This document shows, piece after piece, positions 1 to 7,900 of a DNA stretch of 11,294 bases (positions are counted from its first letter, which is position 1; each line of letters opens with the position of its first letter). The position numbers were made by a program, and so were the translations under genes. Below the pieces are notes generated by a model. The model ran no database searches. It was given only the letters and a program-made list of their open reading frames with translations, and was not told the origin of the DNA. Source of the stretch: Oscillospiraceae bacterium (GTDB lineage: Bacteria > Bacillota > Clostridia > Oscillospirales > Ruminococcaceae). The stretch covers positions 1 to 11,294 of the forward strand of contig JAHHTS010000070.1 in assembly GCA_020024475.1 (NCBI GenBank). The letters run 5' to 3'.

Positions 1-1
1 C

Positions 2-55
2 GCACTGAATCTTTATAGAAAAATCAAAGGTATCGACTTACCGGAAATACGATAA
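2..55 (+). CDS. Possible C-terminal end of a convergent plus-strand gene (partial)
   Basis: An open plus-strand frame enters from the left edge and runs 17 codons to a TAA at 53-55, reading ALNLYRKIKGIDLPEIR. The composition looks like a real protein C-terminus (mixed charged and hydrophobic residues, balanced codons). The stop lies only 10 nt from the sigma-factor stop on the other strand, the compact spacing expected of two convergent genes. I do not recognise the family. Seventeen open codons can occur by chance in AT-rich DNA, so this is tentative. The opposite strand over the same bases has no useful open frame. Confidence 0.3.
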   Translation, partial: ALNLYRKIKGIDLPEIR

Positions 56-65
56 AATCATGGTA

Positions 66-632
66 TTAACCTATTTTAATAATTACCCAATATAATAAAA
101 TAGGATTGTCTTTAAAATAATTTCGAAGAGCCTCTATGGCTCTAGCTTTATATGTTTTCACCGTACTTACTGAAATATTCATCTCGACAGCAATTTCAGC
201 GATGCTTCTTTCTGCCAATAAAAACAAGATTACTTCTTGACACTTGGGGGGCAACACATTAATTGCATTATATAATTGATTTCCAACTTCTTCTTCCAAT
301 AACAACTCACAAAATAAATCCTCATCAACACATTGTTGACTTTCTAATATACGCTGTCGATTCTTTATATTTCTAATAACATTTAATGTACGATTATGCA
401 CAGATGTATACAATAAATTATGTAAACTAGAAAAAGAAGTTACTCTTTTGCGAATCTGCCAAATCCGTTGTATTACCTCAATAACAATATCTTCTGCTTC
501 CATTTGCTTTAATCCATGACGCATCGAAAAAGAAACTAATACTTTATAATAGCAATGAAATATTTTTTCTAAAACACTTTCATGCCCCTCAATAAAATTT
601 TGGAAATCTTCTTCAGTTAAAAATGTTACCAT
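66..632 (-). CDS. ECF-type RNA polymerase sigma-70 factor
   Basis: This 188-residue protein has the two-domain ECF layout. Region 2 spans about residues 20-95, with the DNA-melting/core-binding stretch around EAEDIVIEVIQRIWQIR and the VHNRTLNVIRN segment. Region 4 spans about 118-172: LPPKCQEVILFLLAE, then the helix-turn-helix SIAEIAVEMNISVSTVKTYKARAIEAL. A hydrophobic tail (NPILLYWVIIKIG) follows. The size is normal for the family. I chose the ATG at 630-632. A longer frame needs a TTG at 642-644 and adds only four residues (MPLA), which are not part of the fold. It should direct RNA polymerase to a small regulon under control of a FecR-type anti-sigma factor. The only FecR in the window is about 9 kb upstream at 9921-11093, at the far end of the same-strand locus, so pairing the two is inference. 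A gap of 166 nt holding a 20-bp hairpin separates it from the upstream thioredoxin gene, so it is probably transcribed separately. Confidence 0.93.
   Translation of the reverse strand: MVTFLTEEDFQNFIEGHESVLEKIFHCYYKVLVSFSMRHGLKQMEAEDIVIEVIQRIWQIRKRVTSFSSLHNLLYTSVHNRTLNVIRNIKNRQRILESQQCVDEDLFCELLLEEEVGNQLYNAINVLPPKCQEVILFLLAERSIAEIAVEMNISVSTVKTYKARAIEALRNYFKDNPILLYWVIIKIG
70..104. terminator. Weak stem-loop at the 3' end of the sigma gene
   Basis: CCTATTTTA (70-78) and TAAAATAGG (96-104) form a perfect 9-bp inverted repeat with a 17-nt loop, overlapping the last codons of the sigma factor. It sits where a bidirectional terminator would be expected if the plus-strand frame ending at 55 is a gene. 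No clear T-run follows either arm, and AT-rich stems of this length arise by chance, so the role is uncertain. Confidence 0.22.
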
Positions 633-666
633 CGCCAAAGGCAAGTTTATTAAATCTATTTAGATG

Positions 667-700
667 CAAAAATATCATTTCATCTCTATATATATTCAAA
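667..700 (-). promoter_or_regulatory. Bacteroides-type promoter candidate for the ECF sigma gene
   Basis: Read on the minus strand, TATTTTTG (674-667) matches the Bacteroidota -7 consensus TAnnTTTG exactly, and a TTTG (700-697) lies upstream as a -33 element. The spacer is 22 nt, slightly longer than the usual 19-21 or so. Transcription would start near 660, leaving a leader of about 28 nt before the ATG at 632. The promoter lies downstream of the hairpin at 729-789, so the sigma gene could be expressed independently of the long operon. Confidence 0.42.
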
Positions 701-728
701 ATATTAAAAAATAATATAACATATACCT

Positions 729-789
729 TATTTCAAACATCGAAATTTCTTTTCATAATGATTAAAATAAAATTTCGATGTTTGAAATA
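729..789 (-). terminator. 20-bp perfect inverted repeat after the operon's last gene
   Basis: TATTTCAAACATCGAAATTT (729-748) is exactly complementary to the arm at 770-789, giving a 20-bp perfect stem with a 21-nt loop that can pair a little more (TTTT with AAAA). It starts 9 nt after the stop codon of the thioredoxin-like gene (799-801), where a terminator is expected. However, no immediate U-run follows on the minus strand (AGGTATATG comes first; a T-rich stretch begins about 18 nt later), and the stem is AT-rich. It may be a weak terminator, an RNA-processing or 3'-end-stabilising hairpin, or a site bound by a dimeric protein. Confidence 0.6.
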
Positions 790-798
790 TTAACTAAT

Positions 799-2181
799 TT
801 ATAATTTATGATTTCGTACGTCTCTTAAACCATCCTGCAACAATCTCAATTCACTATCATATACTCTTTTCATATCTTTTGGCCAAGTCTCTATACCATT
901 CAACGCCTTTCTACACTGGATTGCTGTTTCTAAATATTTAATTGCTAATTTTTCTTGATGACAACGAACAAATAATTCAGCACAATCAAGTTGTAATTCA
1001 ACACAATACGGATTTAATTTACTTAGATATTCCAACCATTCAACACATGATTTTTTATAAACTTTATCAGAAGGCACTAAACGCCAATAATAATCTATAC
1101 ATTCTGTCATATATTGACCAAATAATGCATACTCTTTAAATAAAGCATCACCAACAAAAGCCGATACACTAAGAATTTGTTCTAAAACAGCCCTACGTTT
1201 AGCTATCGTATCTAATGGGAACTGAGTCTTTATTTGTTCCATATATCTCTCCATCAATTGAACAAATTGCACATCATTGTTACGATTCTCCTTCTGAAAA
1301 ATTAAGGATAACAAATCTTCTGAAGCAAAATATAATCCTCTACCTTCAATTATATTGATATCACCATCTAATGACTGAGGTAAAACTGCAAAATTCCTTT
1401 TTAAAGATAACAATTCCTCAAAACGATTCAAATCTCCATTTTCAATACTTGCATTAAAAAACATTGTCATTTTAAACTGCAAAGGAAAAGTAAAAACAAA
1501 ATCAAATTCCGCACTCTGTTGCCCCATCTTAACCCTCCCTTCTGTTAAACGTTTCATTAACGAGTAATGGTAATTATCAACAGTTAATCCTTCTTCAATA
1601 AGTTCTCCTGTTTCTTGAGCAAATAAGAGACTATCCGGCAAAGCCATTAAATAACGACTCATAACCTTTTCTTTCTCATATTGAGGACATAATTCATAAT
1701 AAACCTTCAATAAATTTATATCATTACTTCCGTTTTTATATGCACTTTCCATTTTTTCCCATCCCCCAAACTCAGCACATATATTTACTCTATTAGCTTC
1801 TTTTAAAAATTCATCTACATCTTTTGCTCCACTAAAACGATATAAAAGTTTTCCATCTCCATCTAAATACAAACATGTCGGATAACTTTTAATACCATAT
1901 TTTTTTACAATTTCTGGTCCTTCCCCCTTTTCTCCATCCAACTTATAACAAATAAAATTCGTATTATAATATTTTCCGACTTGCTCATCTGGAAAAATAT
2001 TTTTTTCCATCAATTTACAAGGTCCACACCATTCTGTATAAACATCAACAAATACAATTTTCTTTTTTTGCTTAGCCTCTGTCAAAACGCCACTCCAACT
2101 TCCTGAGAAAAAAGAAATTCCTTGAGCATACACAAAACTCACTAACAATATGTTTACTAATAATACAATAATTTTTTTCAT
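799..2181 (-). CDS. Secreted thioredoxin-fold protein with long helical C-terminal region
   Basis: The 460-residue protein begins with a Sec signal peptide (residues 1 to about 19, MKK then a hydrophobic core ending VYAQ) without a lipobox, so the mature form is probably periplasmic. Residues about 28-132 are a thioredoxin domain: VFVDVYTEWCGPCK holds the redox pair Cys52 and Cys55, and SYPT (Pro101) supplies the cis-proline loop beside the active site. WCGPC is the classic thioredoxin dipeptide, which favours reductase or disulfide-exchange activity. The remaining 330 or so residues are helix-rich with a repeat-like look near the end (LNPYCVELQLDCAELFVRCHQEKLAIKYLETAI), suggesting TPR-like pairs, but I cannot name a family. 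It is the last gene of the operon, starting 5 nt after the stop of the cysteine-rich M43-like lipoprotein, its most obvious candidate client. The domain call is secure; the substrate is inference. Confidence 0.9.
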   Translation of the reverse strand: MKKIIVLLVNILLVSFVYAQGISFFSGSWSGVLTEAKQKKKIVFVDVYTEWCGPCKLMEKNIFPDEQVGKYYNTNFICYKLDGEKGEGPEIVKKYGIKSYPTCLYLDGDGKLLYRFSGAKDVDEFLKEANRVNICAEFGGWEKMESAYKNGSNDINLLKVYYELCPQYEKEKVMSRYLMALPDSLLFAQETGELIEEGLTVDNYHYSLMKRLTEGRVKMGQQSAEFDFVFTFPLQFKMTMFFNASIENGDLNRFEELLSLKRNFAVLPQSLDGDINIIEGRGLYFASEDLLSLIFQKENRNNDVQFVQLMERYMEQIKTQFPLDTIAKRRAVLEQILSVSAFVGDALFKEYALFGQYMTECIDYYWRLVPSDKVYKKSCVEWLEYLSKLNPYCVELQLDCAELFVRCHQEKLAIKYLETAIQCRKALNGIETWPKDMKRVYDSELRLLQDGLRDVRNHKL

Positions 2182-2186
2182 AGCAT

Positions 2187-3479
2187 TTAATTATTCTGTC
2201 CAACAAAAGCAAAGTTTGATTTCCAAGCTAAACGCCCGGCACAATGTTCCATTACCCATCGCATCCGTTTACATTGCTCTTTAGATACAGAACTATGAAC
2301 TCCACGAGGATCATCCATTATATTTTCCGCTCGAAAATAACAATCATTAGCCTCTTTATACCATGTTTTATTTCCTCCAATTGCATTTATATCTGGAAAA
2401 TAATCATGGGTATCGAAACAATAGTCTGTACCTGCTGTACTAGCATAAGTACAAGTAGCCAATAAACCTAAATATCTTCCAATATAATATCCTAACTCAT
2501 TATTAACTGGTTTATTATCATCATTAAAAAAACCACGACTCATATTATCCAATTCTTGCAGTTTAAAAATTATTCCAGCTTCCCTTGCTAATAATACCTC
2601 ATCTTGATATTCATTACAAATCAAACCATCTAAAACATCACCCGTTTCAGACAATATATAAGAAGGGACACATAATTCACTAATATCATTAGCAAAATCG
2701 CCAACTTTTGACTCTCGATCAGAAATCAACCAAATATTCATATATTGATCGGGATTCCATATTAAATGCTGACTACTTAAAAAATCTTCATATTGATTAT
2801 CAGGTGATATATTTTCTACAGTCAAGCGATTTATTCCAGGTTCAGACATCAATTTCCCATATTGATCATAGATTGCTGCTTTTAACTGAATATGAGTATT
2901 AACACCAACTGGATTATTGGTCAATATACCACTAAACATGTTGTTTAACTTATTTAATACCAACTCAATTTGTTCTTGTTTATAAGCACCCCCAAATGAT
3001 TCAATATCATCATTCGTCTGAATAATATGAAAGACAACAGGAATCACTATATCTGATTGGTAAACATTCTCTAGTGGTTCAACTATTTTAAAGGATATAA
3101 CATTAGATTCCAAATCAGTATCTTTCACCTTCATTGTTACATTCACAATTTCTCCAACACGAGAAAGGTCATTAGTTGAAAAGTACTGAGAAAATACCTC
3201 TCCTGAGTTCGATACAAATTCCAAACAATCATAATCAATTCTAGATGCAGGAATCTGATTTTTATCTTTAGTAAACAACTTTGGCACAAATTCCAATTTG
3301 GCATTACCATCAGCTAATAACATCACATGATTAGCAACTAAGGCAACACTGTCTATGCTATTTATTTCTATCGCATTATTTTCGTGATAATCTAAATTGT
3401 CTGGAGCACAAGAGTAAAACATCAAAATAAATGTCCAACTCATAATAGCCAATCTTATCATATTTCTATTCATAATCAT
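2187..3479 (-). CDS. M43/pappalysin-like metalloprotease-fold lipoprotein lacking the zinc site (probable pseudoprotease)
   Basis: This 430-residue lipoprotein has its lipobox at FYSC (Cys24). Residues about 40-135 look like an Ig-type beta domain. From about 145 it resembles the Bacteroidota zinc-metalloproteinase lipoproteins (BF0631-type, related to peptidase M43/pappalysin): IPVVFHII at 146-153, LIWNPDQYMNIWLISD (239-254), CVPSY (270-274), DYCFDT (352-357), the Met-turn ENIMDD with Met388, and the closing helix SKEQCKRMRWVMEHCAGR. Where the family has HExGHxxGxxH, this protein reads NNELGYYIGRYLGLLA (326-341). In either possible register the three zinc histidines are Tyr/Arg/Ala or Asn/Tyr/Leu, so hydrolysis is not expected. 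The frame is intact with no stop or shift, so it is not a decayed gene. The mature part has eight cysteines, consistent with disulfides. It probably binds a protein or peptide ligand beside the SusCD complex. A second in-frame ATG (3473) is an equally good start. Confidence 0.85.
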   Translation of the reverse strand: MIMNRNMIRLAIMSWTFILMFYSCAPDNLDYHENNAIEINSIDSVALVANHVMLLADGNAKLEFVPKLFTKDKNQIPASRIDYDCLEFVSNSGEVFSQYFSTNDLSRVGEIVNVTMKVKDTDLESNVISFKIVEPLENVYQSDIVIPVVFHIIQTNDDIESFGGAYKQEQIELVLNKLNNMFSGILTNNPVGVNTHIQLKAAIYDQYGKLMSEPGINRLTVENISPDNQYEDFLSSQHLIWNPDQYMNIWLISDRESKVGDFANDISELCVPSYILSETGDVLDGLICNEYQDEVLLAREAGIIFKLQELDNMSRGFFNDDNKPVNNELGYYIGRYLGLLATCTYASTAGTDYCFDTHDYFPDINAIGGNKTWYKEANDCYFRAENIMDDPRGVHSSVSKEQCKRMRWVMEHCAGRLAWKSNFAFVGQNN

Positions 3480-3488
3480 ATCATTAAA

Positions 3489-4967
3489 TTATAACACAAT
3501 CCGATCCCAACCCGGTGTTTGAACCATATTCTTATTTAGTTCGAGTTCTTTTGCAGGAACAGGAAAACAATACCTAAAATCGTCAGATTCCAATACATAA
3601 CGTTCTCCATTAACAATACGTTCCATCGATACCCCCAAACGTTTCATATCCAACCAACGAAAATCATTTTCCATATAAAATTCTCTTATCCTCTCATCCA
3701 AAATAGCCTGCAGTAAAGCTTCTCCATCAGTAGGAATATCTTCTTTTTCTGTATACCGTGCATCACAAAACTCTCTCAAAACATTCTGAGATTCTGATAT
3801 TTCCCCCATTCGAACAAGAGCTTCTGCTTTTATCAAATACATTTCTGCCAAACGAAATAATACTACACAACCATAACTCGCTCCAAATGTAGGACGTCCC
3901 AAAAGACTATATTTATCACTACGAGTACCATCCTCACTAAACCAAGCCATACGACGAATATCCGTACTTTTAAATTTATTATAATATGTAGAATTCACAA
4001 ATCCATCAACAAGACCTTTATAATATGCATAAGAGAAATCGCAAATACCTGTATAAAATCCACTTACTATTCTAAAACAAAATTCATCATTTTCAATCAA
4101 TCGTATATTGTAACTATCAAACATCGTTTTCAACATTTCTACCGAATTTACCAAATGCTTTCCACGCATAGCTTCTGATGCATATTTTTCGGCATTCGCC
4201 CAATCAGAATCCTCAGCAGCTCCCGACATAGCCTTCCAAGTATATATACTCGCCAACATGGCACAAACAAAATCATAACGATATGCACAATTCCAATTAT
4301 TGGAAGCGGTAATCTCTAGGTATGCCAAAACTTCATTACAATCATTCAAAATTTGTTCAAACACCTCAGTTTGTGTCCTACGTTTGGGCATTGCAGCCCC
4401 AACATCAGATTCTGGCGTCAAATAAATAGGAACACCGTACTTATTATCCTTATAAGGTGCATAATATTGCAACAACTTAAAATAAGAGAAGGCCCTCCAT
4501 ACCAAAGCTTCCCCTTTTACATAATTACGCAAATTTTCATCAGTTCCTTCCGCCTCTGCTATACCAGAAATAATTAAATTAATCGGACCTAAAAACTGAT
4601 AATAACGTTGCCAAGCATAAGAATCTGTCATCCGCCAAGTCAACATATTTTTGCCATTCATGGTATATTTACCATTAACTTTATCATAAACTGTCGAATA
4701 ATTAATTGACAAATTTGTCTCTCCGGTATAAACTCCTAGGTTTAAAGCAACGTCAAACAATGGAAATGCATAAGCATCAATTCCAAAAATTTTTTCCTGC
4801 GATATATCATACTCTTTCAATAATCGCATATAACTTGCCATGATATCACGATAATCTTCTATAGTACTAACAACTTTCTGATCTTTTGGCTTCAAATCCA
4901 AAAATTTATCACAAGACATCAGAAATAAACTGTAGACAATCAATAATCCTGTATATATCTTTTTCAT
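3489..4967 (-). CDS. RagB/SusD-family nutrient-uptake outer-membrane lipoprotein
   Basis: SusD-family proteins are surface lipoproteins that sit as a hinged lid on the SusC barrel and capture substrate. This 492-residue copy is of normal length. It has a signal peptide ending in the lipobox LMSC (Cys19) followed by DKFLDLKPKD, the usual SusD start. A TPR-like helical region includes GEALVWRAFSYFKLLQYYAPY (152-172) and the following KYGVPIYL. The C-terminal signature ERIREFYMENDFRWLDMKRL (425-444) matches the conserved family stretch that usually reads ERR.EF..EG.RW.DL.R, with END in place of the common EG. The gene begins 11 nt after the stop of susC, the standard pairing. Nothing in the sequence identifies the ligand; the lack of carbohydrate-active enzymes nearby argues against a simple glycan (inference). 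Confidence 0.96.
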   Translation of the reverse strand: MKKIYTGLLIVYSLFLMSCDKFLDLKPKDQKVVSTIEDYRDIMASYMRLLKEYDISQEKIFGIDAYAFPLFDVALNLGVYTGETNLSINYSTVYDKVNGKYTMNGKNMLTWRMTDSYAWQRYYQFLGPINLIISGIAEAEGTDENLRNYVKGEALVWRAFSYFKLLQYYAPYKDNKYGVPIYLTPESDVGAAMPKRRTQTEVFEQILNDCNEVLAYLEITASNNWNCAYRYDFVCAMLASIYTWKAMSGAAEDSDWANAEKYASEAMRGKHLVNSVEMLKTMFDSYNIRLIENDEFCFRIVSGFYTGICDFSYAYYKGLVDGFVNSTYYNKFKSTDIRRMAWFSEDGTRSDKYSLLGRPTFGASYGCVVLFRLAEMYLIKAEALVRMGEISESQNVLREFCDARYTEKEDIPTDGEALLQAILDERIREFYMENDFRWLDMKRLGVSMERIVNGERYVLESDDFRYCFPVPAKELELNKNMVQTPGWDRIVL

Positions 4968-4978
4968 AATATTCTTAC

Positions 4979-7900
4979 TTAAAATCCAATAGTCAATTTA
5001 AAATTAAATTCACGAGCAACAGGATATGAAAAAGCCAATCCTGAAGCAACATCCAAACCTCTATATTTAGTAAATGTAAATAAATTTCGAGCACTAAATC
5101 CTAATGTTAAATTCTTCATTCTCCACTTCTTAACTAATTCTGAAGGGAAACGATAACTAACAGATAAATTTGTCATCCTCAGATAGTTACCATTTGAATA
5201 CATATTTGAAGTACAGGTAGCAGCCCAAAAATCATTAGATGATGTTGTAAAACGTGCAACATCTGTAATATCTCCAGGAAATTGCCAATAATACAAATAC
5301 TTCTTTTCACGATTAGTTGCCGATACATTCAAATCTGATGAATATCCTAAAGCAGCCCTATCAGCATTTGCTTCGTTATTAGGAGCATTTTGATAATCAT
5401 TAAAATTTTCGATTATATGTCCAGCTTTAAATGTCCATGAAGTTGTAAATTCAATGCCTTTATATCGTAAATAAGTATTAAAACCACCAACATATTTAGG
5501 ATTTAAACGTCCTAAATATTGCATAGATGGCATAAAATAAGCCGGAGTAAAATTATTCCCACGATTATAATCTACATAATCAGGAATTGAATTCAAATCC
5601 GTAATGATGGCTTCATACTCTTTTTTTGTTCTCCCTGTATATGAATTCCAAGCATCTAAAACCTTTGCATAAGCTCTTTTACCTTCTTCAGTCAAATAAT
5701 ACTGCGGATTACCTGTTTTAGGATTAACTCCGGCAAATTTCCAGCCATATATACTTCCCGTTTCACGACCAACTAAATTAATTTCACCACCTTGTGAAAC
5801 AGCACTTTTAGTTGCCTCTTGCCAAGTTTTGTAATTATAATGTGACTTTTTAATCACATTTTTATTTCTTGCTATATTAAAAGAAGTACTGAATGAAAAA
5901 TCATTATTGTTAATCCACCTGATATTAGTATAAAATTCCCAACCGCTATTCTCAACTATACCTCCATTAGCTTTTACCGATGTACGTCCTGTCGAATAAG
6001 GCACCTCCAAATCTTCCAAAACGTCTTCTGTGCGATTAGAATAATAATCTAAGGTCATATTAATACGATTTTTAAATAAAGACATATCCAATCCTATATT
6101 ACGGTCACGTTTCTTTTCCCATCCAACTGTAGGATTAGGATACGTAAAATTAGTTGCATAACGATTGCTTTGATAAGTATTACTACCAAAAGAAATCGTA
6201 GAAAAAGGATAAGCAGTACGATCAATATTACCTGTATAACCATAGGAACCTCTTATTGACAACTCACTTACAACAGGATTCTCAAAAAATTTCTCTCTAT
6301 GTAAATTATATCGTATTCCTACTGACCATAAAGGAGTAAAACGATTAGAATTTCCAATAACATCTGCACCATCTGCCCTATAATTAAAATTGAAAATATA
6401 GCGATCTTTATAGCCATAACGCAATGAAGTCAAAAATGAAACGCTACGATCCTGACCATCAGAAGTATTAAACATAGTTCTTATAGAGGATACCATATTT
6501 TCATACGGAACATCTATATCAAAAGTAGGAACTCCTGTTATTCTGTAATCTCCTGAATAAATTGGCGAAGTATAGCCAAAATTAGAAAACTTTTTCGACA
6601 TCACTTCATTTGCCAATAATATACTAAACAGATGATCTTTCTTTATATTAAAAGAATAGTCGATTTGATTACGAATAGACCAACTGAAATTTTTCCCTGA
6701 ATTTTCAGATAACTCTCCATTATCATAACCATCAGGCATTAACTCATAATTTCGATAAGCATTTCTTCCAAACGTTTCATTTTTCCACGAAGTATAAGTT
6801 TCCGGTTCTACCTCAATTGTTTCTGTATTATAACTTATCCCCTTTCTCACAATTGATTCTACCGCCAATCCAGGGATTATTTCATAACGTACATTAAACG
6901 TCAATTCAACATCTGAACCATCTTGTTTTTTACGAGTATCTCTCATTTCTCGCAAAATATTAAACTGGTCATATACATATCCAGATGCCCTTTCAGTTGT
7001 ATAATTGTTACTTAAATAACTTAAATCAGAAGCATAATTCCCTTCTTCATCATAGGGACGCTCATAAGGATTAGCAAACATTGCATATGTAAACGGATCA
7101 ATTAATGAAGCATTGTCGCGATTTTTACGCACATTTGCAAAAATATTCAATGCTACAATCAATTTTTCTATGGGACGATAATCTAATTTTATCAATAACC
7201 CTGCATTCTGATATTTATTTGAAATTAAGATACCGCTTTTTTCCTGAAAATTCACAGCAGTATAATACATCAACTCCTCAGAACCACCTCTCAAACTAAC
7301 ATTGTGCGAATGAGAGTGAGCTGTCCGGAATAATACATCAAACCAATCTGTATTTGTTTTTTTTAATCTTTGCAACTTGGCAGTATATTCACTTGGTAGC
7401 ATATACCCGTCTACACTTCTTTTAAACATATATCCTCCTCTACCAGTAAGGTATGCATAATCTAAACCAAAATTATTTATAATGGATTGTTCATAAGCTA
7501 GCTTTTCCTCAGAATTCATAAAATCCAATCGATTGGAAGGTGCTATGCCACATTCATACGTTCCACTGTAATTTACAAGAGTTTTAGATCGAAACCCTTT
7601 CTTGGTCGTAATAACTATCACTCCATTAGCAGCTCTTGCACCGTAAATTGCTGCTGCAGAAGCATCTTTTAATATACTAATTGATTCTATATCATCAGGC
7701 ATAATATTTCCTATGCCATCTTGCATAATTGTTCCGGCATAGTCTCCTGTATTATTTTGAGGGACTCCAGACGTCATAGGCAATCCATCTACGATCCATA
7801 AAGGTTCGGTATTACCACTTAAATTATTCTCACCCCGTATCGTTATCTTAGCACGAGTTCCTGGGGCTCCTGAAATAGTTGTACTATTTAAACCAGCCAC

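Noticed and set aside
25..32. TACCTTTG on the minus strand, an exact match to the -7 consensus TAnnTTTG
   Set aside because: No TTTG is present at a suitable distance upstream and no minus-strand gene start follows within the window. A degenerate 8-mer of this kind is expected by chance.
632..644. TTG start at 644 for the sigma factor
   Set aside because: It adds only MPLA ahead of an ATG that begins a normal ECF N-terminus. TTG is a rare start, and the extra residues have no structural role.
942..1139. Short plus-strand open frames inside the minus-strand genes (for example 942-1139, 2244-2465, 2708-2902, 4353-4577, 7105-7299, 8981-9163, 9943-10137, 10251-10460)
   Set aside because: All lie fully inside strongly supported minus-strand genes, are 60-74 codons long, show no domain and have unusual composition. 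They are antisense shadows.
2187..3479. Treating the M43-like gene as a pseudogene
   Set aside because: The frame is complete from lipobox to terminal helix, with no stop or frameshift, conserved landmarks on both sides of the lost zinc site and tight operon spacing. It is better called a pseudoenzyme than a broken gene.
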